DNA of 64,000 bases from Thalassotalea insulae (GCF_030161395.1 NZ_BSST01000001.1:682001-746000); one strand, 5' to 3'. Counted from the stretch's first letter, positions 1-9,191 are shown. Notes: a model not told the origin generated them from the sequence alone. Numbers and translations: made by a program.

Positions 1-1
1 A

Positions 2-223
2 ATATTAGAGCAAGCGGTTGATTATCAAATAGATAACAATGAAGTGGCGGAAGTCTTTCAGGTACCATTACGGCATTTTCTCAATGCTAACGGTCACTTT
101 AGTATTGATGTTCAACATCAAAGTGGCAATCATCAAGTGCACTTTATGCCTTACCAGCATTACAACATCTGGGGCGCAACTGCCGCTATCCTCAAAGACT
201 TAATCCAGCTAATTACCCCATAA
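2..223 (+). CDS. nudL: NUDIX CoA pyrophosphatase (NudL/YeaB-like), C-terminal part
   Basis: Only the last 73 codons lie in the window; the start is off the left edge. The frame reads EVAEVFQVPLRHFLN, then YNIWGATAAILKDL before a TAA stop. Both blocks match the C-terminal half of the NudL/YeaB family of NUDIX hydrolases, which cleave coenzyme A and its derivatives. The NUDIX box itself is not visible. The next gene, sdaA, is 132 bp downstream on the same strand and probably has its own promoter. Family assignment is from remembered motifs, so a different NUDIX subfamily is possible. Confidence 0.72.
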   Translation: MLEQAVDYQIDNNEVAEVFQVPLRHFLNANGHFSIDVQHQSGNHQVHFMPYQHYNIWGATAAILKDLIQLITP

Positions 224-355
224 CACCACATTCACAGCATTTTACATCTATAATATGCAAGAAAACTGTTTATCACTGTGATAACTTTCAGTTATCATTA
301 CCGAAGATAATTTTACAATTTGCATATAATGCAATAATTAATTCAGGTTTTATCC

Positions 356-1732
356 ATGATCAGTGTATTTGATATGTTCTCCATTGGAATTGGCCCTTCC
401 AGTTCTCATACGGTTGGCCCAATGAAAGCAGCCAAACTTTTTGTTGATCATTTAATTGAGCAACAATTACTGCCACAGATAGATTGTGTAAAAACAGAAT
501 TATTTGGCTCATTAGGCCAAACGGGTATTGGCCATGGTACCGGTAAAGCAGTGATCTTAGGTTTATCCGGTGAAACACCAGAAAAAATTGCGGTAGAAAG
601 CATAGATAAAATATTAAACCAGGTAAATTCCAGCGAACAAATCGAGCTGACACCAGGTCATATCATCAACTTTCCAAAAAAAGACGCCATCATATATCAT
701 CGCAGAAAAACACTGCCTGCTCATGCCAACGCCATGACTTTATTTGCCTACCATAAAGGTGAAGTGATATTTGAAGAAACCTATTATTCCATTGGCGGCG
801 GATTTATCGTTCAAGATTGTGACTTTGAAAAAGAAAAAAACAAAGCGTTGTCATTACACGCTAATATTGATCGTCCGCATAAGTTTACTTCCGCGGATGA
901 ATTAATCGGTCTGGCAACCGAAAAAGGTTTAAGCATCAGCACCATCATGATGGACAATGAAAAATGCTTAAACGATGAAGCAATAATTAACCAAGGGCTA
1001 GTAGAAATTTGGCAGGCCATGCATGCAAGTGTTAAGCGCGGTATGCGAACCGAAGGCATTCTTCCCGGAGGTTTAAAGGTTAACCGAAGAGCACCAGCGC
1101 TTTATCGCTCTTTATCAGTAGAAAATAATAATGATCCATTAAGCGCCATGGACTGGGTCAATCTTTTTGCCTTATCTGTTAACGAAGAAAATGCCGCAGG
1201 TAGCCGGGTTGTCACCGCCCCAACAAACGGTGCAGCCGGCATCATTCCAGCGGTGCTTTGTTATTACGATAAGTTTATCAAACCAGTGGAAGACGAAGAC
1301 TGTATTCGCTACCTGTTAACCGCCGCTGCGATTGGCATACTCTATAAAACCAATGCAACTATTTCAGGCGCAGAAGGTGGTTGTCAGGCGGAAGTAGGCG
1401 TCGCTTGTTCGATGGCAGCAGGAGCATTAACGGAAATAATGGGCGGTTCACCTAAGCAAGTAGAAAATGCCGCAGAAATTGGTATGGAACATAACTTAGG
1501 TCTCACTTGTGATCCGGTTGGTGGTCTAGTACAAGTGCCTTGCATCGAGCGTAACGCCATGGGAGCGGTAAAGGCCATTAATGCTTCTCGATTAGCGCTA
1601 AGAGGTAGCGGCACTAACAAGGTATCACTGGATAAAGTGATTAAAACCATGTGGGAAACCGGCAATGATATGAAAACTAAATATAAAGAAACTTCCCGTG
1701 GTGGTTTAGCCGTTAATATTATCGAGTGTTAA
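356..1732 (+). CDS. sdaA: L-serine dehydratase, iron-sulfur single-chain type
   Basis: Deaminates L-serine to pyruvate and ammonia in the cytoplasm with a [4Fe-4S] cluster. The 458-residue chain has the usual single-chain layout of a beta domain followed by an alpha domain. The N-terminus carries SIGIGPSSSHTVGPMKA. The C-terminal half has GGCQAEVGVACSMAAGA and CDPVGGLVQVPCIERNAMGAVKA, whose cysteines are the cluster ligands of the family. Length is normal for SdaA/SdaB. The start ATG follows a CAGG stretch, and a strong hairpin terminator follows the stop, so the gene is probably transcribed alone. The choice between sdaA and sdaB cannot be made from sequence. Confidence 0.95.
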   Translation: MISVFDMFSIGIGPSSSHTVGPMKAAKLFVDHLIEQQLLPQIDCVKTELFGSLGQTGIGHGTGKAVILGLSGETPEKIAVESIDKILNQVNSSEQIELTPGHIINFPKKDAIIYHRRKTLPAHANAMTLFAYHKGEVIFEETYYSIGGGFIVQDCDFEKEKNKALSLHANIDRPHKFTSADELIGLATEKGLSISTIMMDNEKCLNDEAIINQGLVEIWQAMHASVKRGMRTEGILPGGLKVNRRAPALYRSLSVENNNDPLSAMDWVNLFALSVNEENAAGSRVVTAPTNGAAGIIPAVLCYYDKFIKPVEDEDCIRYLLTAAAIGILYKTNATISGAEGGCQAEVGVACSMAAGALTEIMGGSPKQVENAAEIGMEHNLGLTCDPVGGLVQVPCIERNAMGAVKAINASRLALRGSGTNKVSLDKVIKTMWETGNDMKTKYKETSRGGLAVNIIEC

Positions 1733-1752
1733 TCTAGATACGTTAGCTAATT

Positions 1753-1788
1753 AAAAAAGCCGTTACTGCTAGCAGTAACGGCTTTTTT
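1753..1788. terminator. Bidirectional rho-independent terminator between sdaA and cysB
   Basis: A perfect 18-bp inverted repeat: an A-run, then GCCGTTACTGCT, its complement, then a T-run. Because it has A and T tracts on opposite sides it can serve both convergent genes, sdaA (plus) and cysB (minus). Confidence 0.93.
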
Positions 1789-1805
1789 ACAGATTTACCA
1801 CTGAG

Positions 1806-2780
1806 TTATTTGATCGGTAACTCAATATCAGCAAACATTTCTTCGACTTCCGCATTATTTTTCAATAACACCGCACGAGTGACTAGATCACGATTTAAAT
1901 GTGGGGCAAAGCGTTCAATAAAGTCAAACATATAACCCCGTAAAAACGTACCACGTCTAAAACCAATCTTAGTAGTACTGGCCCTAAATAAATGACTGGC
2001 ATCAATAGTGACTAAATCACTGTCTAGTTTAGGATCCATCGCCATAGTTGCAATCACGCCAATCCCTACCCCCATACGAACGTAAGTTTTAATAACATCT
2101 GCATCTGTGGCAGTAAAGGCAATTTTAGGTTCAACCCCAGCCTTATTAAATGCATCATCTAATTCTGAGCGACCAGTAAAACCAAAAACATATGTCACTA
2201 ATGAATATTTCGCAATGTCCTCAATGGTAATATTAGTTTTATTCGCCAAAGGATGATCAGATCTGACAATAATACTGCGATTCCAGTGATAGCATGGCAA
2301 CATGATCAAATCATTGTATAAATGAAAAGATTCCGTTGCGATAGCAAAGTCTGCATCCCCTTTAGTTGCCGCATCGCTAATTTGTGCCGGTGTTCCCTGA
2401 TACATATGCAAAGACACTTTCGAATACTTTTTCATAAAGCCCTGAATGACATCAGGCAAGGCATAACGAGCCTGAGTATGAGTCGTAGCAATTCGCAGCT
2501 TGCCCTCATCAGGCTGAGTATGCTCACGAGCCACCGCTTTAATCGCTTCGACTTTAGAGAGAATTTCAGTGGCTATATTGATCACTTCTTTACCCGCGGA
2601 GGTAACATGAGTGAGGTGCTTACCACTACGACCAAAAATTTGAATCCCTAATTCATCTTCTAGCATACGTACCTGTTTGCTAATACCCGGTTGGGAAGTA
2701 AATAAGCTTTCTGCCGTAGCAGAAACATTCAAATTATTGTTTTGTACTTCGACAATGTAACGTAGTTGTTGCAGCTTCAT
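1806..2780 (-). CDS. cysB: LysR-family regulator CysB
   Basis: Activates sulfate assimilation and cysteine synthesis genes in response to acetylserine. The protein is 324 residues, the same length as Escherichia coli CysB. It starts MKLQQLRYIVEVQNNNLNVS and has the HTH segment AESLFTSQPGISKQVRMLE. The effector domain contains TTHTQARYALP and the conserved stretch TATDADVIKTYVRMGVGIG. It is transcribed toward sdaA and shares its terminator. The 287 bp upstream (2781-3067) is AT-rich promoter sequence between divergent genes; I see no clear operator in it. Confidence 0.93.
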   Translation of the reverse strand: MKLQQLRYIVEVQNNNLNVSATAESLFTSQPGISKQVRMLEDELGIQIFGRSGKHLTHVTSAGKEVINIATEILSKVEAIKAVAREHTQPDEGKLRIATTHTQARYALPDVIQGFMKKYSKVSLHMYQGTPAQISDAATKGDADFAIATESFHLYNDLIMLPCYHWNRSIIVRSDHPLANKTNITIEDIAKYSLVTYVFGFTGRSELDDAFNKAGVEPKIAFTATDADVIKTYVRMGVGIGVIATMAMDPKLDSDLVTIDASHLFRASTTKIGFRRGTFLRGYMFDFIERFAPHLNRDLVTRAVLLKNNAEVEEMFADIELPIK

Positions 2781-3067
2781 AATGATTCGTCAGTGTGGCT
2801 TATGCAAAAAATATATACTTAAATAAAGATTTATTCCATAGAAATTTATAGCTTTTGAAAGAGAATTTTCAGAAAAACGCTTACAAAACAAAAAATGTAG
2901 GAAATTTACAACATAAAACCATATTTAAGCGTAAATATCAAACAATCTGATTAAAATCTAATTAATTTTCACCAAATAAAACATTTGATGTAAAAGCAGT
3001 AGTTAACTCTATGCTAAGCAGCACATTTTTTGTAGACTGATAGACAGAAATTAATTGCGTCTTTGGT

Positions 3068-3847
3068 ATGAGTATTAGTATGGGTATAATAATAGGCTTA
3101 GTAGTAGCTTTGATAGTTGTTGTTGTTGTTGTCAATGCCATTCAACAGCATAAAGAAAAACAAGAGCAAGAAAGACGTGCAAAAGCTGCCAAGCAAAAAG
3201 CTATTATCGATGAAACTGAAGAACTTATTTTAAACCTGACTCATCTGCCATCAAACCCTAAAGTTGTTGAAATTCTTAACCGCCGAAGTTTGAGTGCATG
3301 TAAAGCAATGAGTCAAATTATGCCTGAAGTTAAAGGTATTAAAAATCGTATTCAGGAAATGGAAGCAAGATTATCAGCGTCGGAAGACTTAGCAGCTTCA
3401 GCCACAGGTAGCGATGAAAAATTCATTTTACCGGATAATGAACAGCAACTGGTGGTTATTTTACAAACCATCAAAAAGCTAAGACTCATGCTAAAATCAG
3501 AGCAAGCAAAAGGCGCCTTAGATGCACAAACGTTTATGCATGAAGATCAAAAGTTCGATGTTATGCAACTGCGTATTAGTGTAGAAAGTTTATTTAAAAG
3601 AGGCATGCAGGCATACAATAAAGAAATGCTGGGTTCTGCGCGACAATATTTTGAAAAAGCATTACAAACCTTAGTTGAACACCCCTTACAAACCGAGTAC
3701 ACCACTCGTAAGCAAGAAGAAGTTGAAAATCAATTAGAAGAAATCACGACTGCGCTGAAAAGCTCCAATGCCAAAGACGCCGCGAAAAAAGCAAAAGCGG
3801 AAGAGGATGACTTGGATTTACTATTTCAACCGAAAAAGAAATGGTAA
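3068..3847 (+). CDS. Membrane-anchored coiled-coil protein of unknown function
   Basis: I do not recognise a characterised family. Residues about 4-24 form one hydrophobic transmembrane segment rich in valine. A charged coiled-coil follows (about 27-60, rich in Lys, Glu and Gln), and a helical body with a TPR-like stretch near residues 178-200 (RGMQAYNKEMLGSARQYFEKAL). The C-terminus is very acidic and then basic (EEDDLDLLFQPKKKW). The layout suggests an inner-membrane anchored cytoplasmic scaffold. It stands alone with its own terminator. A start at Met5 is also possible, since no clear ribosome site separates the two. Confidence 0.7.
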   Translation: MSISMGIIIGLVVALIVVVVVVNAIQQHKEKQEQERRAKAAKQKAIIDETEELILNLTHLPSNPKVVEILNRRSLSACKAMSQIMPEVKGIKNRIQEMEARLSASEDLAASATGSDEKFILPDNEQQLVVILQTIKKLRLMLKSEQAKGALDAQTFMHEDQKFDVMQLRISVESLFKRGMQAYNKEMLGSARQYFEKALQTLVEHPLQTEYTTRKQEEVENQLEEITTALKSSNAKDAAKKAKAEEDDLDLLFQPKKKW

Positions 3848-3863
3848 TAAAGTCACGTTATCA

Positions 3864-3894
3864 AAAAAAGCCCAAGCAATGCTTGGGCTTTTTT
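3864..3894 (+). terminator. Rho-independent terminator after the coiled-coil protein gene
   Basis: The stem AAAAAAGCCCAAGC pairs perfectly with GCTTGGGCTTTTTT around a 3-base loop, ending in a T-run 16 bp after the stop codon. Confidence 0.93.
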
Positions 3895-4157
3895 ATTGTC
3901 AATTGACTATTCAGCTGTTAAATCGATCATAGAATTCAACGATAAAAATATAATGATTAGGGATAGCCTATGCTAAAAAATCACCATCACTTCATTATAG
4001 CCAACGGTTAGAACTATCGTTTGAATTTTACCACGGGTTGTTAGGCATCGTTAAGCGCTCTGTGGATCTGCTTATCCAACCGATTAGTTCATTTAAAAGC
4101 AACATCTTATAATAAATTAGAGTTATTTTAATAACAAACAAGACAGAGGTAGATGAA

Positions 4158-4385
4158 ATGGAATTTAAACGTAAGACTATATTATTAATAACAGGATGAC
4201 TGCTAACAGCCTGCACCACAAGCAGCCCACCAGTCAACAGCAATTTAGCAGTTGCCCATTTACTCACTAATATCAATCTAGTGATTGATGATTATCAAGA
4301 AAAAGCCAAAGGGCATTGTGATAAAGCATGCCAAACAGAAGTTCAGCAAATCAAAGATTTTATTAACAACAGAATAAAAAAATAG
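4158..4385 (+). pseudogene. Small lipoprotein gene interrupted by an in-frame TGA
   Basis: Read from the ATG at 4158, the frame gives MEFKRKTILLITG, a TGA stop at 4197-4199, then LLTACTTSSPPVNSNLAV and onward to a TAG at 4383. The part after the stop has a lipobox (LTAC) directly preceded by the hydrophobic run, so the TGA falls inside what would be a type II signal peptide. The mature part is about 58 residues with two further cysteines (HCDKACQ). An AGAGGT stretch lies upstream of the ATG. Either the gene is recently inactivated, the base is a sequencing error, or the stop is read through. No known family recognised. Confidence 0.5.
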
Positions 4386-4418
4386 CCCTTAAGATTTTAG
4401 GCTTAAAGCATTATTCAT

Positions 4419-4443
4419 AGGCTAACCACAGTCTGGTTAGCCT
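4419..4443. terminator. Hairpin between convergent genes
   Basis: AGGCTAACCA pairs with TGGTTAGCCT around a 5-base loop. There is no real T-run on either side, so termination strength is uncertain. It lies between the broken lipoprotein gene (plus) and the PEBP gene (minus). Confidence 0.5.
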
Positions 4444-4457
4444 AATCAATTTTCTAA

Positions 4458-5015
4458 TTAATCTCTTTGATACAACGCTTCAATAGTGCTAGTGGCAAGT
4501 GCATTGGCATTAAGCATATAGCCAGTAAGAGCCGCCGACGCATCTACTGGCAGTTCCAACTGCTCTACTTTTAACGCATAAACCGTAAAGCGATAATGAT
4601 GTACACCATGACCTTGCGGTGGACAAGCCCCGCCAAAGGCATTGCTGCCATAATCATTGCGCATTTGCATACTGCCTTTTGGTGCCAAGGTATTATCCCC
4701 TTTGCCTGCACCTGCGGCAAGTTCGGTGACATCAACTGGAATATTAATAATTTGCCAGTGCCACCAGCCACTGCCCGTTGGCGCATCAGGATCATATGCC
4801 GTAACAGCAAAGCTTTTCGTCCCCTCAGGTGCGCCGCTCCATTTCAACTGAGGCGATAAATCATCCCCGGTGCAACCAAAGCCATTAAATTCCTGCGCTT
4901 TGGCCATAAATTTCCCTTGAGCAATATCCTGACTACTGAGTTGAAAAGAATCAGCCAATGCTGAGCCTGCCAATGATAATGAAATAAGAGAAGCGAGTGA
5001 CAATTGCTTGAGCAT
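4458..5015 (-). CDS. Secreted YbhB/YbcL-type PEBP-fold protein
   Basis: A member of the phosphatidylethanolamine-binding protein (Raf kinase inhibitor-like) fold, exported to the periplasm. Residues 1-21 are a clear signal peptide ending ALA-D. The mature protein holds the family blocks YDPDAPTGSGWWHWQIINIP, GSNAFGGACPPQGHGVHHYRFTVYAL, both lining the conserved ligand pocket. Length, 185 residues, is normal for exported bacterial members. The ligand and role are not known for most of the family. An AAGGAA ribosome site precedes the ATG. It lies 79 bp downstream of the AraC remnant on the same strand. Confidence 0.88.
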   Translation of the reverse strand: MLKQLSLASLISLSLAGSALADSFQLSSQDIAQGKFMAKAQEFNGFGCTGDDLSPQLKWSGAPEGTKSFAVTAYDPDAPTGSGWWHWQIINIPVDVTELAAGAGKGDNTLAPKGSMQMRNDYGSNAFGGACPPQGHGVHHYRFTVYALKVEQLELPVDASAALTGYMLNANALATSTIEALYQRD

Positions 5016-5094
5016 AAAAATTCCTTATTAATTTAACTGAGAATAATAACTATGATAACGAATTAACGGCTAAGTGATAGCCCTTAATCTGTCA

Positions 5095-5613
5095 TTATTT
5101 CGCCCTAAACCGCCAGTTTAGTTTTTTCAATGCCAATGGTGTTAGGCCAAAACGCGTTTTAAAACGACTGGCAAACCGTGATTGTGACTGATAACCGCAT
5201 TGTTCAGCAATATAACTAACAGCATGTTCAGTTGTTTGCAGTAAATGCAAACCATGCCCTAACCGCACTTGATCTTTAATATCTTGCACTGAACTTGCTT
5301 CTGCCGCTAACTTTCGTCGTAAACTTGATTCACTCATTGCCAGTTGCTGACAAATATCTGTTATCGATAGCTCTTTCGCAGCAGATTGATTAAATAAAGG
5401 ATAAAGTGTCTGCCCTACTTTATGCGTGCCAGCCATCGTTAGAATATCCTGATAGCCTAAATAGCAAAGCAATTGAAGTAATTTGTTTCGCCGTAATGAC
5501 CATAATGTCTGCGGCGCATACAATGACCATTCAACAAATGGTTGTAAACGCAGGCTTAATTCAGCGCTTACCGTACCTAAACAAAAATGCTTACTACGCG
5601 CTTTTGGTCGCAC
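5095..5613 (-). CDS. AraC-family regulator, probably 5'-truncated
   Basis: The C-terminal half has the AraC double HTH: ITDICQQLAMSESSLRRKLAAE and VSYIAEQCGYQSQSRFASRFKTRFG. The N-terminal sensing domain usual for the family, about 100 more residues, is absent. The only start is a GTG at 5611-5613 with no good ribosome site. The same frame stays open upstream to 5679 and still reads like AraC sequence (VEFLTLLIEFESQDFAEFV), yet that stretch overlaps the end of the DoxX gene. This suggests a deletion that joined the regulator's middle to the DoxX gene end, so it may be inactive or reduced to a DNA-binding domain. Confidence 0.65.
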   Translation of the reverse strand: MRPKARSKHFCLGTVSAELSLRLQPFVEWSLYAPQTLWSLRRNKLLQLLCYLGYQDILTMAGTHKVGQTLYPLFNQSAAKELSITDICQQLAMSESSLRRKLAAEASSVQDIKDQVRLGHGLHLLQTTEHAVSYIAEQCGYQSQSRFASRFKTRFGLTPLALKKLNWRFRAK

Positions 5614-5654
5614 GAACTCAGCAAAGTCCTGTGACTCAAACTCAATCAGTAACG

Positions 5655-6065
5655 TTAGGAATTCAACTGATTTGCTGGTTTACCTATTTGCGGATAGCCA
5701 ATGCAAATAAGCGCGGCAATCAGCAGCACGCTATATTCAATACCATTACTCCCAGAACCAACAACAAACCAGCCGTGCTGCCAATGCACCAGCACTAACC
5801 CCGTGAAATATATCCCAATATACATATTGCATAAATAAGGTAATTTTTTACCCCAAGCTAATATTGGCGAACCAAGCACCTCAACTAACGTCACTCCCCA
5901 TGCCAGCGCGAGGCCAAAAGGAAAGCCCCGACCGGTTAGCCATTGACCAAAAGGTTCATAGCCGCCGCTAAGCAATCGATGCCAACCATGACTGGCAATA
6001 ATGATCGCGACAATGAAGCGTAAGATGATAAAAGCGTATCCCTGATTAGACTTTTCCGACCACAT
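5655..6065 (-). CDS. DoxX-family membrane protein
   Basis: A small integral membrane protein of 136 residues with four predicted transmembrane helices, centred near residues 18, 60, 86 and 115. The pattern RFIVAIIIASHGWHRLLSGG near the N-terminus and GVTLVEVLGSPILAWG in the second helix is typical of the DoxX/DoxD-like family. Members are linked loosely to redox stress and quinone-related functions; the role here is unknown. It lies immediately upstream of the AraC remnant, and its last codons overlap that gene's frame. The 248 bp upstream hold no feature I can support. Confidence 0.8.
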   Translation of the reverse strand: MWSEKSNQGYAFIILRFIVAIIIASHGWHRLLSGGYEPFGQWLTGRGFPFGLALAWGVTLVEVLGSPILAWGKKLPYLCNMYIGIYFTGLVLVHWQHGWFVVGSGSNGIEYSVLLIAALICIGYPQIGKPANQLNS

Positions 6066-6313
6066 ATTAAACCCTTAATCATTTTTGTAGTTATTAGAAT
6101 AATAATAAAATCAAAACGCTAGCATGCCGTATTTAACCTTACCAGGCAAACCACACAGCAAAAAGAAGCTATTGCACGCCAATGCGTCACCTCAGTTATT
6201 ATCACGTTATTAGGCAGCAGCTTTATTTACGCTAACCATAACTCCAATTAAGCTGTATTATTCATATACCAACCGTAGATAGAAAAATAAAATGCTATAG
6301 ACCTAAACCAAAC

Positions 6314-7159
6314 TTACTGACACACATGTTGCAATGCTTTGTTCGATTTAAGCGCATCTGTCACCAGCGAGGTTATCATCGCGCTAAGGTCAACGGGACA
6401 TTCGTGGTGATTTATTGATTGTTGTAACGCCAAACTTTTTAAGCTTTGCTGAGTCAGCAATAAAGAGGCCTTTACATCTTTATATGAATATTGTTTGTCT
6501 GAGGTAAAATATATATTGTTAACTGTAATACACTGCTTATTATGCACATCGGTTATTTTTCTTTCACAACTGCATTTTGCACAACTGTTCACCAAGCCAC
6601 AGTTTTTCGAAGTAAATCCGATCACTTTCGCTCTTGCACGCGAAAGCTGTTGACGAAAATTGTCTTTCGATATTTGTAATATTTCACTCGCTTCAATGTG
6701 CTCCATTTCATATATATCGCCAAGAATATAAGCCATCCGATGATCGGGCTTTAAACACAGTAACATTGCCATGGTACAAGATATACGCAATTCATTTAGC
6801 AACGTCTGATAACTGGGATCATCCTGTAATAACGTTGGTTCATGTAATCCGTTTTCCAAATCCTCTTTAAATCTATCAAAAGTTAACCCGAGCTCTTTAC
6901 TTAACAGCTTCTTTTCTGAAATAAGGTAGTTAGCGGCCACGCTATACACCCAAGTAGTGAACTGACTTTTAAATCGAAATGACGATAAATTGGTAATTAT
7001 CTTAATTAATATTTCTTGTGTCGCATCTTTAGCATCTTCCGGGTTGACTAACATTCTCAAAGCTAACGAGTAAACGTTATTTTGAATGGCTTCAGTTATC
7101 CGCTCTAATGCCTTTTTATCGCCACGTGTTGCTTGAGCGACTAATTTTTCAATTTCCAT
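6314..7159 (-). CDS. ECF-type RNA polymerase sigma factor with cysteine-rich C-terminal extension
   Basis: Sigma region 2 is clear (AKDATQEILIKIITNLSSFRFKS, then FTTWVYSVAANYLI). Region 4 follows near residues 125-175 (MAYILGDIYEMEHIEASEILQISKDNFRQQLSRARAKV). About 100 extra residues come after, starting with the cluster CGLVNSCAKCSCE and further cysteines (KQCIT). This cluster could bind zinc or sense redox. No anti-sigma gene is next to it. Instead a secreted SnoaL-like protein gene lies 59 bp upstream on the same strand. Several ECF groups carry a SnoaL-like domain fused at the C-terminus, so the pairing is suggestive. The ATG has a good AAGGA site. Confidence 0.85.
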   Translation of the reverse strand: MEIEKLVAQATRGDKKALERITEAIQNNVYSLALRMLVNPEDAKDATQEILIKIITNLSSFRFKSQFTTWVYSVAANYLISEKKLLSKELGLTFDRFKEDLENGLHEPTLLQDDPSYQTLLNELRISCTMAMLLCLKPDHRMAYILGDIYEMEHIEASEILQISKDNFRQQLSRARAKVIGFTSKNCGLVNSCAKCSCERKITDVHNKQCITVNNIYFTSDKQYSYKDVKASLLLTQQSLKSLALQQSINHHECPVDLSAMITSLVTDALKSNKALQHVCQ

Positions 7160-7218
7160 ACGAGTCCTTAACGTCGCACCATAACAATCAGTGCGACATA
7201 ATCCAAAAATTCAGGAAT

Positions 7219-7698
7219 TTAATTATTTTCCATTAATGATTGACCGTGTGGGTTATCGATGAGCAACAACCACTTGCCATTTTCTTGCTTACGAAGTACT
7301 GCGACCGATAAACCACTCTGTTCAAAAGTAGTGCCGTCAGGTGCTTGACCAACCATTCTCCAGGGAGCCAGATGCAACGCTACATTATTCGCAATATATA
7401 CTTCATGACCATTAGGATATTCAAATTGGGGATTTACCTGAAATGCACCTTCAAACATTTCACGAAGTACCGCAGCATCGGAAATTTTTTCCCCGGCTTC
7501 AAACATAACAGATGCTCCATCTTCATAATTCGATAGCACACCGTCTATGTTTTTATTATTAAACGCCGAAGTCATTGTCATAATAGTTGTTAAAACTTCT
7601 GTATTGTCATTATTCATTAACTTTTCCTCTTCGCTCGCTGTTACTAACGTACTTAGTAAACTGGATGTAAGAAGAATGAATGCACCATACTTTTGCAT
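7219..7698 (-). CDS. Secreted SnoaL/NTF2-like (DUF4440-type) protein
   Basis: Residues 1-21 form a signal peptide ending VTA-S. The mature part is a single NTF2-like fold of about 130 residues: MTSAFNNKNIDGVLSNYEDG, a central MFEGAF helix, and a final sheet ending VLRKQENGKWLLLIDNPHG. This is the pattern of YybH/DUF4440 proteins, which bind small molecules or act as non-catalytic sensors. It is the first gene of a likely two-gene unit with the ECF sigma factor. AAGGAAG lies ahead of the ATG. A sensing role for the sigma factor is inference only. Confidence 0.75.
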   Translation of the reverse strand: MQKYGAFILLTSSLLSTLVTASEEEKLMNNDNTEVLTTIMTMTSAFNNKNIDGVLSNYEDGASVMFEAGEKISDAAVLREMFEGAFQVNPQFEYPNGHEVYIANNVALHLAPWRMVGQAPDGTTFEQSGLSVAVLRKQENGKWLLLIDNPHGQSLMENN

Positions 7699-7832
7699 CG
7701 CTTTTCTTCCTTATACTATATGTAAGGTACGTCAGGTTATTCCAACGTACATTACATTAGACATAAGGGATAAAGGATGTGTGACAACAATTATTCAATT
7801 TTAATTAAAAAATAACTTATGTTGTTTACCAG

Positions 7833-8948
7833 CTATTCTAAGATAACGGTTACGGTTAAGCGTTGATTATCTCTTAATACGCCAACGGATACAGTATCGC
7901 CAACGCTATAACTATCTAACACCGTATAAAGTGACTTAACATGAGTGATTTTTTCATTATTGATTGACTGAATGACATCTCCAATCGTAATGCCATACCG
8001 TGACACTTTCGCGCCGCGCAGCGATGCTTTGTCGGCAGATGAGTGAGGGTTCACATCTAATATCACCACACCTTCAATCCCCAACTGTTGGGTAATTTGT
8101 GTATTGATGTCACTATCGACTGAAATGCCTAGTGATGGACGAATATATTTACCTTGTGCAATCAGCTGAGGAACCACTCGATTAACGGTATCAACGGGTA
8201 CCGCAAAGCCGATGCCGGCATAAGCCCCCGAAGGGCTATAAATAGCGGTATTAATGCCAATTAAACGTCCTGCACTATCTAACAGTGGTCCACCTGAATT
8301 CCCCGGATTAATAGCAGCATCCGTTTGAATAAGATTATTAATACTCAGATCTGAGTCGGCAGATAATGACCGATTAAGCGCCGAGACAATACCGCTAGTT
8401 AAGGTATGGTCCAGGCCAAACGGGTTGCCGATAGCAAACACAGACTGCCCTACTTGCAAGTCATCGCTGGTGCCAATTGCCACAGCCGGTGGTAGATCAA
8501 ATGCAACATTTATTTTTAATACGGCCAAATCGTGAGTAGGGCTCACTCCGACTAAACTCGCCTGATACGTTCTCCCATCATTTAATCGAATATTGGCCTC
8601 AGATGCTCCTTCAATCACATGATAGTTTGTCACTACATGACCAAACTCATCCCAAATAAAACCTGACCCGCTACCTTTGGGTACCTTACGTACATCTCGG
8701 GTCCAAAAGCTGCGAACAATTTTATTGGTTGAGATAAAAACGACGGATGGGCTAGCATGATTGAAAATATCAATTGTCGCTTTCTCTGTGGCTGCTAAAT
8801 CTCCTCTTGCTGAAACAATTCTCGGCTTAGCCGATTGATAAATGAAATATTTTTCTGCAACTGGAAGTAAAATACTGATCAGGTATAAGCCAACAATTAA
8901 CCAGATCAACAGCCTGAGTAGCTTTAACAAATTTAACCTATTGTCCAT
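7833..8948 (-). CDS. HtrA/DegS-like membrane-anchored serine protease with one PDZ domain
   Basis: A periplasmic quality-control or stress-signalling protease. The N-terminal anchor is about residues 11-31. The trypsin-like domain has all three catalytic blocks: VTNYHVIEGA (His), THDLAVLKI (Asp) and NPGNSGGPLL (Ser). One PDZ domain occupies about residues 270-371 (PSLGISVD to the end). A single PDZ plus an uncleaved anchor is the DegS layout, which cuts RseA to release sigma E. No rseA or rpoE is nearby, so the target is unknown. A GAGG site lies ahead of the ATG. The 243 bp upstream show nothing I can name. Confidence 0.9.
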   Translation of the reverse strand: MDNRLNLLKLLRLLIWLIVGLYLISILLPVAEKYFIYQSAKPRIVSARGDLAATEKATIDIFNHASPSVVFISTNKIVRSFWTRDVRKVPKGSGSGFIWDEFGHVVTNYHVIEGASEANIRLNDGRTYQASLVGVSPTHDLAVLKINVAFDLPPAVAIGTSDDLQVGQSVFAIGNPFGLDHTLTSGIVSALNRSLSADSDLSINNLIQTDAAINPGNSGGPLLDSAGRLIGINTAIYSPSGAYAGIGFAVPVDTVNRVVPQLIAQGKYIRPSLGISVDSDINTQITQQLGIEGVVILDVNPHSSADKASLRGAKVSRYGITIGDVIQSINNEKITHVKSLYTVLDSYSVGDTVSVGVLRDNQRLTVTVILE

Positions 8949-9191
8949 ACGGATACCTCAATTAACTAGCTCCAGTTACTTTACTCAACGAGTAATTTAA
9001 CGCACAAGCCACTTTAATAAATAACTATTTGTTTTCAACAATATGTAATTGCGTTTATTGAGTGTATTTATGGCAGCTCTAACGCGATTCAAGGCTGTTG
9101 AGGTAAAATATTCTACGCGTACAACTATCGAGCATCATCCCTTTACTGGTGATAGTCAATCAATAAAAATAGCCCTGTTTCTACGTTTGAC

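Noticed and set aside
6066..6313. Partial protein-like reading ending FIYANHNSN on the plus strand between DoxX and the sigma factor gene
   Set aside because: About 40 codons without a start codon or ribosome site and with an upstream stop; no homologue recognised.
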